Below, in pieces: positions 19,509 through 31,078 of a stretch of 64,000 bases of DNA. The notes beneath the pieces were generated by a model. It was not told the origin of the DNA, ran no database searches, and saw nothing but the letters and a program-made list of their open reading frames with translations. The first letter of the stretch is position 1, and each line of letters opens with the position of its first letter. A program made the translations under genes and the position numbers. Source of the DNA: Rhynchopus sp. YZ270_cl-10 (taxonomy: Eukaryota; Euglenozoa; Diplonemea; Diplonemida; Diplonemidae); the NCBI GenBank assembly GCA_964035575.1, contig OZ037841.1, positions 1 to 64,000 on the forward strand, given 5' to 3'.

Positions 19509-21871
19509 CTAGTTATTACGGAATAGAGGGCTTGCTTTTGGCATCTCATCTTTCATGGCGGTTTGCTACTTCCGAGTGATTCTGATATGATACTCCAGTA
19601 GTATGGGGCCCAGAAACGACAGCCCCGACCGGGGGCCTCAGTCCCCAGGATCTGGGAATATCTAAAATGTGTGCGGCATTTCACGGCTATTTTTGTGAGT
19701 AAAATTGCGATATTTTGTGTTTCTGAGGTACTGGGTGTATATGTTATAAAAATTTCAAAAAACGAGATAACCATGAAATATGGCCAGTATCCCCATAAAA
19801 TGAGGCTATTGCGACCCTGGAGGCCCACTTTTGACACTTAGGGCCAAATTTAGGTGTGTAAGAGTATCGGCTTGAAAATATTTTTTTTCGTGATTTTTGG
19901 GGTCATTTTCTGGCTGGGAAAATTGGGCCACATATAACTACAACTGCTCAAAAGGTCAAATCAGTGGCTTTAAATGACTCATTGGGCATTTTTATGACCT
20001 GGACATGGGGGTCAGATTCCATTTTTAACATGATTAAAATTGGTCACAAGACCCTGAGAGAAAACCCAAGGTCAAATTGACCTTGAGTACCAGGTCAAAT
20101 TTGTGTGGAAAAATTTTTCAGTACCTAATTTCTGATGCTCAAAAGTACAAAATTCCTTCGGGAATGGCTTCATAGGACATTTCCATAACCTGGACATGGG
20201 GGTCAGACTCCACTTTTGACCACCTAAAATTTGGTCATACACATGTATGAGACCCAAAAACCAGGATTTTTGACCAAAAAAAATTTTCCCACCAATTTTT
20301 GCCTACAAAAAATCGAAAAAAAAAAATTTTGATTTTGGCTCTCCGGAGTCTGTGCGTGCAGTGATGGGGTCAATTTGCGCTGAGAAATGGGTATTTTTGA
20401 CCTAAAATGCATGTATCAGTTTTTACATGTTTTTTGGTTTTTGTGTAAGTTCCTGTAGGACAGTTGGGTTGATTGGTAAGTAATTTACAACTGGAAAACT
20501 AGGTGGATCGATTCTTTTGTGCGTTTTTACTACAGAAATATTCTGTTTTCCCTTTTTTTCTTTTTTTGATCTTTATTTTTGTGGCATGACAATACTCTCA
20601 CCGGCCAAAGTGAGCGCCTTCTTCAAGGTGTAGTCTTTCTTTTGTTTAAGCTATGTTTTAACCTATTTCCTTATTTTTTTCAATCCAAGACAAAAATACT
20701 TCTTCATCACAAGAGATTACCTCCGGCTGGGAAGAAAAAAACAACAAAACTGCTGATGAAACCGGTAACCTGAAACCGGTCAAAAAGTATCTGACAATTT
20801 CCAAACTAATTGATTTTTTTTAAACTAAACAAACTCCACAAAAACAGTTTGATTTATCCATCACAAGATATAGTCAAAACTCCAATTAATAACTTATGAT
20901 AACCTTTTTTTCTTTTTTTATGCAATCAACAAAATCCCAAAAATACAACAATATAAAAAAAGCAACACACAAAATATTCACAATTTTTAAATAATTTGAA
21001 AGTCAGAAAAAATCTTTGATGGAAATGTTGGAGACAATAGGGCTTTTTTGTGTGCTTTCAATATATTTCCATCAGTTCCCGTACCAATGTTAAAATGGTC
21101 AGGATAAAAAGTTTGCACTAACAGCAGTCTATTTTGTGGTGGTATTTTTTCGAGAATCTCTTCAGGAGAAAGATCCTTTGGCAAAAAATGAAAACAAGAG
21201 TAGCCATCATTTTCAAATGTTCTAGAAGTTACAACAGTGATGAGAACATGATGCATAACTGACATTAATGCTATCTCAGTGTCCTGTGCATATTTGTCAG
21301 CTGCCCTAAGCTGAACACGGCTGAGTATGATATCAAAGCTTCTGTTGTTTTATGATAGTGGTTAGTATGAAGTCAAGCAGTTACAAGAAGTACATACGTA
21401 TTTTTGTCTCCACTTATGAGGGGATGCTCCCTGAACAGAATCTCATTTTCTTCTAAGAATGCTCCAAAGGTTCTACGAAGACTGAACCCATCATCTACTT
21501 TCCCAGTGAGAAGCTGCTGCACTGCATGATAGAAACAAGTTCCATCACCTCGAACATTTATTAGTTGCAGATCACATATCGACAGAACATCCTGCAGATT
21601 GTAATATCCATCATTTTTCTGATAATCTTTTACTGTATCAGTCATGTCAGCAGCATGTATCAATAATTCGCGGCGTAGCAACGTGCCTCAAAACTACATC
21701 CTCCCTCATTTTTTCGACTTTTCCGTGTCATTTCAGGTTTTCTATGAATGAATAGGCACATCATTTCTGCATTTGCTGAATGATACTACTCTTTTCAATA
21801 TTAATTCGCGGCGGAGCCATATACCTCACAACCACACCATCCTGCCACATTTTAGCGAGCTTTCTTCTAGT
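19509..21871 (-). mobile_element. Helitron unit B1 carrying only an OTU gene
   Basis: A 2.36-kb unit bounded by octamer arrays. The family-B 3' end and 3' non-coding region are followed by both OTU exons. At about 21613 the sequence switches to the 5' end type found in A0, not the coiled-coil-gene 5' end of B0 and B2. No transposase is present, so it must rely on other copies. B3 has the same structure. Confidence 0.8.
20987..21681 (-). CDS. Stand-alone OTU-family cysteine protease (B1)
   Basis: Predicted deubiquitinase-like protein in two exons. Exon 1 runs from an ATG at 21681 (or the later Met at 21645) to 21398, and exon 2 from 21341 to 20987. They are separated by a 56-nt phase-2 intron (GTATGT donor, AACAG acceptor). 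The product is about 212 residues. Exon 1 has the OTU catalytic motif RGDGTCFYHAVQQLLTG, with Asp and Cys. Exon 2 has the His in PDHFNIGTG. In B2 the same OTU is the C-terminal domain of the transposase; here the upstream exons are gone and the new first residues come from the A0-type 5' end. Whether it is expressed alone is inference. Confidence 0.75.
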
Positions 21872-21887
21872 GCGGGTTTGCGGGTTT
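21872..21887 (+). repeat. GCGGGTTT octamer array 5 (2 units)
   Basis: Two octamers joining the 5' end of B1 to the 3' terminus of B2. Confidence 0.9.
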
Positions 21888-23714
21888 CTAGTTATTACGG
21901 AATAGAGGGCTTGCTTTTGGCATCTCATCTTTCATGGCGGTTTGCTACTTCCGAGTGATTCTGATATGATACTCCAGTAGTATGGGGCCCAGAAACGACA
22001 GCCCCGACCGGGGGCCTCAGTCCCCAGGATCTGGGAATATCTAAAATGTGTGCGGCATTTCACGGCTATTTTTGTGAGTAAAATTGCGATATTTTGTGTT
22101 TCTGAGGTACTGGGTGTATATGTTATAAAAATTTCAAAAAACGAGATAACCATGAAATATGGCCAGTATCCCCATAAAATGAGGCTATTGCGACCCTGGA
22201 GGCCCACTTTTGACACTTAGGGCCAAATTTAGGTGTGTAAGAGTATCGGCTTGAAAATATTTTTTTTCGTGATTTTTGGGGTCATTTTCTGGCTGGGAAA
22301 ATTGGGCCACATATAACTACAACTGCTCAAAAGGTCAAATCAGTGGCTTTAAATGACTCATTGGGCATTTTTATGACCTGGACATGGGGGTCAGATTCCA
22401 TTTTTAACATGATTAAAATTGGTCACAAGACCCTGAGAGAAAACCCAAGGTCAAATTGACCTTGAGTACCAGGTCAAATTTGTGTGGAAAAATTTTTCAG
22501 TACCTAATTTCTGATGCTCAAAAGTACAAAATTCCTTCGGGAATGGCTTCATAGGACATTTCCATAACCTGGACATGGGGGTCAGACTCCACTTTTGACC
22601 ACCTAAAATTTGGTCATACACATGTATGAGACCCAAAAACCAGGATTTTTGACCAAAAAAAATTTTCCCACCAATTTTTGCCTACAAAAAATCGAAAAAA
22701 AAAATTTTTGATTTTGGCTCTCCGGAGTCTGTGCGTGCTGTGGTGGGGTCAATTTGCGCTGAGAAATGGGTATTTTTGACCTAAAATGCATGTATCAGTT
22801 TTTACATGATTTTTGGTGTTTTTGGGTTTTGTGTGGGTTTTTTGGTCAGTACCTAATTTCTGATGCTCAAAAGTACAAAATTCCTTCGGCAATGGCTTCA
22901 TAGGACATTTCCATAACCTGGACATGGGGGTCAGACTCCACTTTTGACCACCTGAAATTTGGTCATACACATGTATGAGACCCAAAAACCAGGATTTTTG
23001 ACCAAAAAAAATTTTCCCACCAATTTTTGCCTACAAAAAATCGAAAAAAAAAAATTTTGATTTTGGCTCTCCGGAGTCTGTGCGTGCAGTGATGGGGTCA
23101 ATTTGCGCTGAGAAATGGGTATTTTTGACCTAAAATGCATGTATCAGTTTTTACATGTTTTTTGGTTTTTGTGTAAGTTCCTGTAGGACAGTTGGGTTGA
23201 TTGGTAAGTAATTTACAACTGGAAAACTAGGTGGATCGATTCTTTTGTGCGTTTTTACTACAGAAATATTCTGTTTTCCCTTTTTTTCTTTTTTTGATCT
23301 TTATTTTTGTGGCATGACAATACTCTCACCGGCCAAAGTGAGCGCCTTCTTCAAGGTGTAGTCTTTCTTTTGTTTAAGCTATGTTTTAACCTATTTCCTT
23401 ATTTTTTTCAATCCAAGACAAAAATACTTCTTCATCACAAGAGATTACCTCCGGCTGGGAAGAAAAAAACAACAAAACTGCTGATGAAACCGGTAACCTG
23501 AAACCGGTCAAAAAGTATCTGACAATTTCCAAACTAATTGATTTTTTTTAAACTAAACAAACTCCACAGAAACAGTTTGATTTATCCATCACAAGATATA
23601 GTCAAAACTCCAATTAATAACTTATGATAACCTTTTTTTCTTTTTTTATGCAATCAACAAAATCCCAAAAATACAACAATATAAAAAAAGCAACACACAA
23701 AATATTCACAATTT

Positions 23715-24481
23715 TTAAATAATTTGAAAGTCAGAAAAAATCTTTGATGGAAATGTTGGAGACAATAGGGCTTTTTTGTGTGCTTTCAATATATTTCCAT
23801 CAGTTCCCGTACCAATGTTAAAATGGTCAGGATAAAAAGTTTGCACTAACAGCAGTCTATTTTGTGGTGGTATTTTTTCGAGAATCTCTTCAGGAGAAAG
23901 ATCCTTTGGCAAAAAATGAAAACAAGAGTAGCCATCATTTTCAAATGTTCTAGAAGTTACAACAGTGATGAGAACATGATGCATAACTGACATTAATGCT
24001 ATCTCAGTGTCCTGTGCATATTTGTCAGCTGCCCTAAGCTGAACACGGCTGAGTATGATATCAAAGCTTCTGTTGTTTTATGATAGTGGTTAGTATGAAG
24101 TCAAGCAGTTACAAGAAGTACATACGTATTTTTGTCTCCACTTATGAGGGGATGCTCCCTGAACAGAATCTCATTTTCTTCTAAGAATGCTCCAAAGGTT
24201 CTACGAAGACTGAACCCATCATCTACTTTCCCAGTGAGAAGCTGCTGCACTGCATGATAGAAACAAGTTCCATCACCTCGAACATTTATTAGTTGCAGAT
24301 CACATATCGACAGAACATCCTGCAGATTGTAATATCCATCTGGTATGGAATTTGATCTTCCCCTGTTGTTTAATTATGATTAAATCATAGACAAATGATC
24401 ACATACATATATTTTTCAGAAACTGTTGTTGACATTTGCAAAGCTTTTGAAAGTTTCTTGCTGTTGTCGATTGTCTTCTCC
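23715..24481 (-). CDS. OTU protease exons of B2 transposase gene
   Basis: These are the 3' exons 24481-24407 (75 nt), 24362-24126 (237 nt) and 24069-23715. The first continues from the Rep-helicase exon that ends at 24530. The introns are 48, 44 and 56 nt, all starting GTATGT and all phase 2, so the reading frame is continuous through to the stop at 23715. The OTU core is RGDGTCFYHAVQQLLTG in the 237-nt exon, with PDHFNIGTG in the last. The small 75-nt exon is a Ser/Thr/Lys-rich linker. Both middle exons are multiples of three and could be skipped without a frameshift. Confidence 0.82.
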
Positions 24482-27400
24482 CTGTACATTATTTTTATGT
24501 AAATTATGCACCAATATTTTCCAACATACCTGTCATCCTCTGGATACTTAAACGGATGGTAATCTTCTCTGAAGTTTTCATTTTCATATGTTACTTCTGC
24601 AAGAAGCCTCCCACAAGCAGGATTGCAGGCTTCATATTCATCATCATCAATAGGGCTCTCTCCATCAGCAGATGTTTGCAGGTTTTTGGGTTTGCGTATC
24701 ACAGACGGGTCTTCTGTTGGGTTTGCTGCAATATCATGTAGGCTTTTTGCATAGTCTGCTTCTGTGAGCCTCAGGTCACGCTTAAGCTGCTTCCTCCTTT
24801 CCGCACTGAGATTCATTTTGATTCCCCCAACAGACTCCTCAACTGCAGATATGACCTCCTGGTGGACGCAGTTGTAGAGATATGTGTCACCTCTAGGTGG
24901 AAGACAAATCTTGATGTCGGTCCTGCTGCACACCCTTGACATTGCAACGTACAGATGGCCATGAGAAAAGCAGGGCGACTGTGACACATCAAGGCCCACC
25001 CTACGGAGCGTTTGCCCCTGCGATTTATTAATAGTCATTGCAAAGGAGAGTCTTACAGGAAACTGCTGACGCGTAAAATCAATCGTTAAATCCTTCGCGT
25101 CACCGTCGCAGGGAAGCCTAGGGATGGCAACTGGATGTGGTCTATCTGACCCGTTATTCTTTTTCCACTCGCATTCTTCTGTCAGGTTGGTGCAGACAAG
25201 GATGTTCTTCTTCACCTCCTTCACAACAAGGCGCGTCCCATTGCAGAGTCCTCCTGCTGGGTCTAGGTTCTTTAGAAGCATCACTATGCAGTTCACCTTC
25301 AAGTTTAGAGCGTGTGGAGGAAGACGCGGATGGTCCATTTTATTTAGGGCCTCTGTGGAGAAGAACTCGGCTGCGGTGGGATCCTTGCACGTGTCCTCTG
25401 ACAGGCTGGTGATTGTATTCCCGGGGAATCTGCTGAGAATTTTTTCGTTCATAAACACCTGGCGTTCGTTTGTTGGGCACAACAGCGCACAATTCTCATA
25501 ATGTCCCTCACTGATGCCTGGAAAGGTAAAAGAAATCAGACTCTCCTCGGTCACCTTTTGGTTGTTTCTGTCGTAGATTAGAGCACGTGGAACCTGCAGA
25601 ACTGCTGTTGTATCTCCTCCATCTTCAGTAGTACCTCCTTCAACGCACCCATCTTCATTAATGGATCCGTCTCCCACCTTCATCAAATACTCCCTGAAAG
25701 CATCATCATTCTTCACCCTCATGACCTGTGTGAGGGACATTTTCAGCAGGTCATTCCAAAGGTACGAGTTGTTTAGGGAAATCGCAATACTCTCATAGCT
25801 GGCTTTGTTTTTTCCTGGGACAGGAAGAATCTGTCGGAAGTCTCCTCCAAGCAAAACAGTAACACCTCCAAAAGGTTTCTGACATTCCCTCACCTTGCGC
25901 AGTGTTCTGTCAACTACCTCGATCACAGACTTCTGCGCCATAACAACCTCATCCCAGACAATGAGGTCTGTGCGCTTAAGAAGTTCTACATGATCACTAT
26001 CAAGAGGGCAAAGCTTCTTTGCGTTTGATTCAAGATCTATGGGTATCTTGAACCGGCTGTGGGCGGTCCTGCCTCCTGGGAGAAGTGTCGCTGCTATTCC
26101 TGACGTTGCCACAGCAATCGCAAATCTGTCCTCCAGTTGTTGTGGAAGCGGCTGCTGTTGTTGTTGTTCTTGCTCTGCCCTTGCCCTTCTGCTCCTGGCC
26201 CAGTAAAGACATGCCTGGTATAGGAAGGTCTTTCCTGTCCCTGCAGCACCCTGCAAAAATATTATCTTTCCCTGGCTGTCTTCCACAGAGGCCTTAACAG
26301 TGTTGAAGACCCTGTTTTGTCCGTCGTTGAGGTTGGGTGCAATGGCGTCAAACTTTTTAAGCATCTTCTCCTCATTGTACCTCTCAGTGTCAAGTACAAA
26401 CTCAGTTCTCTGCCCTGCAGTGCTTTCAGGAGGAGTAGGAAGACCAAGCTCTGCCATGGTTGCTTTTACGTTTGCTTCCTTCAGCAGCCGCTCCAGGTCC
26501 TTCAGGGCATCGCACTTCTCCTTGGGGTAGAGGTATCTTTCTCCCATTGTCTGCACCCGTTGAAGCCTTTCTCCTCTCTCCAGTGCTGGCACACACAGCT
26601 CATACTCATATTGGTCCCATGCTTTTTTCACGTCAGCTGCAGAAGCCATGTAATGAATAATGACCATGGCAAAGGTAAAACGTATCGCCCGTGAAGACAA
26701 CGTCGTCTGTTTGCACTCCTCCATCGAGTTCATGAGTATTTGCCCATCGTGGATCAACCCCAATTCGGCTGCAGCTTCAAAAAATGTGTCGTGAACCAAG
26801 CCTGAAGATTGTGATGTTCTCAGCTCTGCAAAGCTCACAGGCCCACACTTGCGCAGAAGAAGGAGGCGAAGGCAGTGTAGTTCCTTATCCTTCACAGGAA
26901 CCCAGTACATTCTCCCAATGGAGAGATGTTCTCCTTCATTTCTATGTGAGCAAGGTCCAGAGGTGTAGATGCGTTCTTCCTGATTCCACACAAATCCCGG
27001 CCTCAGCTTCCACTCCTTATCTTTTTTGGTGTACGAAAAAAACTCAGGAACGTCGTTGTAGAGCAGACTGTCAAATCCTTTGTAGGCGTCATGTCCTAGA
27101 ATTCCTTCGTTGTATTTCCTGCATCTCTCATTAGCTTCAAAAAAAGCAAGGAGGGTACTTTTTGATGTAACAGCCGCATCCCTTCTCCTTGACTCATCAC
27201 CAGCATTCTTGAGAGGGAAATAAACTCTCTGTTCGTCCTCAAGATGAATATGAAGCCTGATCACCCCTGGGTATATCCTCACCATTTTGGTAGAAATGAG
27301 GTATCCACATGCATCAGCAGCAGTCATACAATGCGCCTTCAGCCACCTGTGGATGTCTGGAGCCTTTTTTTTGGATGTTGGTGGTGAGATGTCTTTAGGT

Positions 27401-29838
27401 GCTTCCCCTGCAGTTGATTCTGTCTTCTTTGTCTCCTTATCTTCCTTGATCTCGCCCTCAACCTCCTTCTCCCCCTTGAACAAGTATTTGAAAAGGTATT
27501 TTGCAGCTAGAATCCCGCGCACTGCCTCAACATTTATGTGACATTGGTATCTCAGGAGAAGATAGGCATTGTATGGAACGACCCACCTGTTGCTCCTCTG
27601 ATTTGGATGTGTGGTTTCCCCTTTGTATTTGTCCTTCCATCTCTTCACAACGTCTGGATCCACGTATGACAGTCTTCCATCATCCCTTCTTCGGACGTCT
27701 GCATAGCCATCGCGTTGGATTCCTGTGCTGTGGCTGAAGTCCTTGGGGAAGTTGGACTTGCAGTGGCATTTGCCATCCTTCCCCCTCTGGAGGCAGGGTG
27801 AGGCTCTGTTCCTAAGGCAGTCAGTGTGCATGACGTACTCACTGACGGCTCTGTACAGCTTTGGATGGGTTTCATGGTTCGGAATCTCAGCATGCACCAC
27901 GTGGTCCACATTGAAAGGGTCCTTTGGTGACGTTTTTTTATTGTTCCACAATATCGCGTGGCAATGAGGGAGCCCCCTCTTCTGGTACTCTGTTACCATC
28001 ACCATTGCAATGTTCTCACCAAGAACATTTTTTTTGCGGATGTCATTCACAAGCTCCTTCACCTTGAGGTCGAATACTCTGTGAACCAGATCCGGTCTGT
28101 CAAGTGCTGTTTCATTTTGCAGAAGGTTCGACTGAATCTCCTCCCACATTGGGTTGCAGGTCATTGTTAGAAAGTAGTCGGCCTTGCCATACTTTGCGTA
28201 GATAGAAAGGGTATCATTCAGCAGCTGCGCACGCGCTGGCATTCCTCTCTCGAATGATGTCGGCATTGAGATCTCATTTGTTGGCGGAATCTGCTTCCCA
28301 GACACAATATCCTTTTTTTGTGCATACCCCATCCCCCTTCCAACAATGTGGTACTTCAGACGCTGATAAATGCTGCGCATTGCTAAGTCTATAAAAAATT
28401 GTTGTGTGAGAGTGCCTTGCATGAGAAGAGGGTTGTAGGAGAGCTCATCTTTGTCTTCGTTCGGGCGGTGATGCATCTGGTATGCGGCATACTGCTTTGC
28501 AGAAACGAATGTTGAAGAGGGTGTTGTGTCTTCAAGGTTATTAGCGTTTCTTAGAACCTCTAGCATTGCGTCCTGAGCGTTGTCTGCTTCTGCACCGTCG
28601 CATTCTTCTACAGTTTCTTCGTGCACGTCTTCGTCCATATTTTCGTCGTGTGCAGGTAGGGTTCTATTTTTTAAATCTTCTTTCTTCATGTCATCATCCT
28701 GCATGTTGTCGTCATTTTCTTCACCATTTGTATTATTTTCATTTCTGTTTTGGTTTGTAGAATCTGAATCTTCATCATCACTGTCAGCAGTTGCGGCAGC
28801 TGGAACTACAATTCTGTGAGGCATTTTGAGTCGGAATCCATCATGCTCGGTGGGATACAAAAATTGCAATGGGTATGCCAATAGCTCATAGAGCTGGTTA
28901 AAGTCATCGATGATGACTGGTGAGTTCCACTTGGCATCCTTCCCCCTGTTATTATCAGCTGACGTAAATAAGGGGTAGACTGTAAATCTGCGCTCTGCAG
29001 GTGCGTCTTCATTGATGGTGTAGAACAGCTTAACAGCCCCCTTTGCCTCATCGGTGGTGTATTCAGTGCCAGTCTTGCTTTTCAGCACTTCGTTGAAGTC
29101 GATTTTAAGCTTTTTCAGCTCATCCTCCTTCCCCTTATACTGCTGGGCAATTGTTTTAAATTGGGAAGCAAATGCATTGTTTCCCAGCAGAATATGACAT
29201 ATTTCAGCAAGTTGCCTCAGGTTTTCTGGGAGGATTTCACCAGTCATGCTTTTGTGGTTATTAGGATCAGCAAACCACGACTCTGCAACATCAGTGTCTG
29301 AAAAAGTGTACTTCTTCATTCCCCTCCCTTCTACTGACACTGCGGCTATTCCTGTATTTGGCACACGGCTGTCACGGCGCATTTTGCCCTCAACCATGGC
29401 GAAGTGCGCATTGAGAATCATTGCGAATTTTTTGTATTGTTTGTCCTTGAGGAGGGAAAGATGCTCTTCGTTGAGGATTTTGATCTGAGGCAGTGATACC
29501 TTCCCACCAGTGCAGCATATTCTTGATGTCTCTCCAGGAAAAAGCAACGCAGCACAATGCTTACACCGCCGATCCATCCTTCCACAGGAGTGTTTTTCTG
29601 TGTTGTCGTCAACCTCCTCCGGAAGCGCAGCCCCTTTGTGCTTATAGGTGAAAATATTCCTGATCCCCTTGCTTTGTAGCTTTTTGGATAGCTCATCTTT
29701 TTTCTGTTCCAGGATGCTGGAGAAGTTTTCCAAAAGGAAGCGTGATTCTTCAAGCAAAGCACCGGAAAGTTCTTCCACCTCTAAAGCAAGGTCCTGCTCA
29801 AAATTACAGTCGGAAAGTTCCTCCTCAAGCTCCTCCAT
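24385..29838 (-). CDS. Helitron Rep-helicase, family B (B2)
   Basis: Rolling-circle transposase core. It shows a Cys-rich KHCAALLF...CCTGGKVSLP block; Rep motif YFLTMTCNPMWEEI; HUH nuclease motif LPHCHAILW; a CHCKSNFPKDF Cys segment; two-tyrosine motif KYLFKYLFKG; and a PIF1-like helicase with GAAGTGKT, VWDEVV, GGDFRQILPV, NKSQGQTL and VAMSRV. The true exon ends at 24530 with GTATGT; the last 48 residues of the open frame run through two introns. Upstream it is out of frame with the zinc-finger part by a 7-bp duplication. It is clearly diverged from family A over its whole length but has the same domain order. Confidence 0.93.
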   Translation of the reverse strand: MEELEEELSDCNFEQDLALEVEELSGALLEESRFLLENFSSILEQKKDELSKKLQSKGIRNIFTYKHKGAALPEEVDDNTEKHSCGRMDRRCKHCAALLFPGETSRICCTGGKVSLPQIKILNEEHLSLLKDKQYKKFAMILNAHFAMVEGKMRRDSRVPNTGIAAVSVEGRGMKKYTFSDTDVAESWFADPNNHKSMTGEILPENLRQLAEICHILLGNNAFASQFKTIAQQYKGKEDELKKLKIDFNEVLKSKTGTEYTTDEAKGAVKLFYTINEDAPAERRFTVYPLFTSADNNRGKDAKWNSPVIIDDFNQLYELLAYPLQFLYPTEHDGFRLKMPHRIVVPAAATADSDDEDSDSTNQNRNENNTNGEENDDNMQDDDMKKEDLKNRTLPAHDENMDEDVHEETVEECDGAEADNAQDAMLEVLRNANNLEDTTPSSTFVSAKQYAAYQMHHRPNEDKDELSYNPLLMQGTLTQQFFIDLAMRSIYQRLKYHIVGRGMGYAQKKDIVSGKQIPPTNEISMPTSFERGMPARAQLLNDTLSIYAKYGKADYFLTMTCNPMWEEIQSNLLQNETALDRPDLVHRVFDLKVKELVNDIRKKNVLGENIAMVMVTEYQKRGLPHCHAILWNNKKTSPKDPFNVDHVVHAEIPNHETHPKLYRAVSEYVMHTDCLRNRASPCLQRGKDGKCHCKSNFPKDFSHSTGIQRDGYADVRRRDDGRLSYVDPDVVKRWKDKYKGETTHPNQRSNRWVVPYNAYLLLRYQCHINVEAVRGILAAKYLFKYLFKGEKEVEGEIKEDKETKKTESTAGEAPKDISPPTSKKKAPDIHRWLKAHCMTAADACGYLISTKMVRIYPGVIRLHIHLEDEQRVYFPLKNAGDESRRRDAAVTSKSTLLAFFEANERCRKYNEGILGHDAYKGFDSLLYNDVPEFFSYTKKDKEWKLRPGFVWNQEERIYTSGPCSHRNEGEHLSIGRMYWVPVKDKELHCLRLLLLRKCGPVSFAELRTSQSSGLVHDTFFEAAAELGLIHDGQILMNSMEECKQTTLSSRAIRFTFAMVIIHYMASAADVKKAWDQYEYELCVPALERGERLQRVQTMGERYLYPKEKCDALKDLERLLKEANVKATMAELGLPTPPESTAGQRTEFVLDTERYNEEKMLKKFDAIAPNLNDGQNRVFNTVKASVEDSQGKIIFLQGAAGTGKTFLYQACLYWARSRRARAEQEQQQQQPLPQQLEDRFAIAVATSGIAATLLPGGRTAHSRFKIPIDLESNAKKLCPLDSDHVELLKRTDLIVWDEVVMAQKSVIEVVDRTLRKVRECQKPFGGVTVLLGGDFRQILPVPGKNKASYESIAISLNNSYLWNDLLKMSLTQVMRVKNDDAFREYLMKVGDGSINEDGCVEGGTTEDGGDTTAVLQVPRALIYDRNNQKVTEESLISFTFPGISEGHYENCALLCPTNERQVFMNEKILSRFPGNTITSLSEDTCKDPTAAEFFSTEALNKMDHPRLPPHALNLKVNCIVMLLKNLDPAGGLCNGTRLVVKEVKKNILVCTNLTEECEWKKNNGSDRPHPVAIPRLPCDGDAKDLTIDFTRQQFPVRLSFAMTINKSQGQTLRRVGLDVSQSPCFSHGHLYVAMSRVCSRTDIKICLPPRGDTYLYNCVHQEVISAVEESVGGIKMNLSAERRKQLKRDLRLTEADYAKSLHDIAANPTEDPSVIRKPKNLQTSADGESPIDDDEYEACNPACGRLLAEVTYENENFREDYHPFKYPEDDRYVGKYWCIIYIKIMYREKTIDNSKKLSKALQMSTTVSEKYMYVIICL

Positions 29839-31078
29839 CAGGCTTCAGGCTTCTAATTTGGCGTGCACTCCATATGGATCGTGCCTCCTCTGGACAACTT
29901 GGGTCAAACATCATATTCGAGTGTGGATCTACGTCCCTCAGTGCAGTAAAGCAAGCATCATTCTGAAGTAAATTCAGCTTTACCCGGACCTCCTCAAGCT
30001 CATCAAGGCTGGTGTAGATAGGGTCTCTATTTGTTCTTAGTGCCTTATACATTCTGATGTCCCACCTTTTCTTCATTATATACATGAAGCAGTCTTTGAA
30101 TGTGTATCCTTTGTCCTCTGGTGGTTCTGATCGCAGCAAATGCACATTCTTATGACACCACAGCAGAACAATTTGGAACTTTATCAGATTCTGCTGTGTG
30201 GCATAGTGAGGTCGTGCAGAAGTCTTCTGCCCAGAAACGCGAAACATTTCTGCTGTATGAAACGTCCAGGAGGATAATGGGCTGCCGTCCATGTGAAGAG
30301 CTCTTGGCAATTCTGCTGCTGTCAAACACAATGCAGCTGCAATTAAAGCGGACTCTGCAGGTGTAGAAGAATTCGTTTTGTGGTGCGGAAGTGCTAATGT
30401 AGCCTCATCTGCTTGGAGAAATATGTCGGACTTATAGCGGGACTTTCCGTTCAGAACTCTGAACCGGATGCAGAATGGTGTATGATTTTGGAGTGATCTC
30501 ATATCTGTAAATTGATAATAGCAATACTGGCATTGTGTTTTGCATGTAGCCTCATGTGCAGTAAGGTTTTTCACATCATCAAACTCTTCACCACAGTGCT
30601 GACAGCAGATCTTCCCTAAGCACATATGGTTTTCTTCACACTCCCGTCTACACAATATGCACACCTTCACACATTTTTCAAGGTGCTCATTTAGTTTCCA
30701 TACATTTTTGTACGAAGCATCACATTGCGAACATGTAAAACGGTTATTTTTTTTATCAGCTTCCATCTTGGGTTTCTTCTGGGGTGGGGCTGTCTGACAT
30801 TCTCCTGCACAGGTCTTTTGGTGTTTGTATCTAGCATTCTTAGACGGAAACCTCACTCGGCACTTTGGGCAAGTTTCTTTGCACTTCTTTGTCTGTTTGT
30901 GATTCTTGCTCTGCTTTTCATGTGTAAAGTATGAGCCACAATGGTCGCACATAAATCCCTCATCATCTCTCTTTCGTTTTGGGGAAGTGTTTCCCTCTTC
31001 AGCTTCTGTTGTCTTTGTATTAGCCTTCTTCTTAGTGTGCCCATCATCAGATCTTTCCTCGCTTCGTTGTCTTTTCAT
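29825..31078 (-). CDS. Zinc-finger N-terminus of B2 transposase, frameshifted from Rep
   Basis: Starts MKRQRSEERSDD and carries the same series of C-x2-C-x12-H-x4/5-C fingers as the 15406-16567 copy, followed by the CLTAAELPR and DVDPHSNMMFDP segments that continue in family A into the Rep part. The frame ends shortly after SARQIRSLK because AGGCTTC is tandemly duplicated at 29840-29853. The summed exon lengths of the gene equal a multiple of three only without those 7 bases, so this is the single frame break. The protein as assembled would stop before Rep. A sequencing error or a real inactivating change cannot be told apart here. Confidence 0.85.
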   Translation of the reverse strand: MKRQRSEERSDDGHTKKKANTKTTEAEEGNTSPKRKRDDEGFMCDHCGSYFTHEKQSKNHKQTKKCKETCPKCRVRFPSKNARYKHQKTCAGECQTAPPQKKPKMEADKKNNRFTCSQCDASYKNVWKLNEHLEKCVKVCILCRRECEENHMCLGKICCQHCGEEFDDVKNLTAHEATCKTQCQYCYYQFTDMRSLQNHTPFCIRFRVLNGKSRYKSDIFLQADEATLALPHHKTNSSTPAESALIAAALCLTAAELPRALHMDGSPLSSWTFHTAEMFRVSGQKTSARPHYATQQNLIKFQIVLLWCHKNVHLLRSEPPEDKGYTFKDCFMYIMKKRWDIRMYKALRTNRDPIYTSLDELEEVRVKLNLLQNDACFTALRDVDPHSNMMFDPSCPEEARSIWSARQIRSLKPDGGA

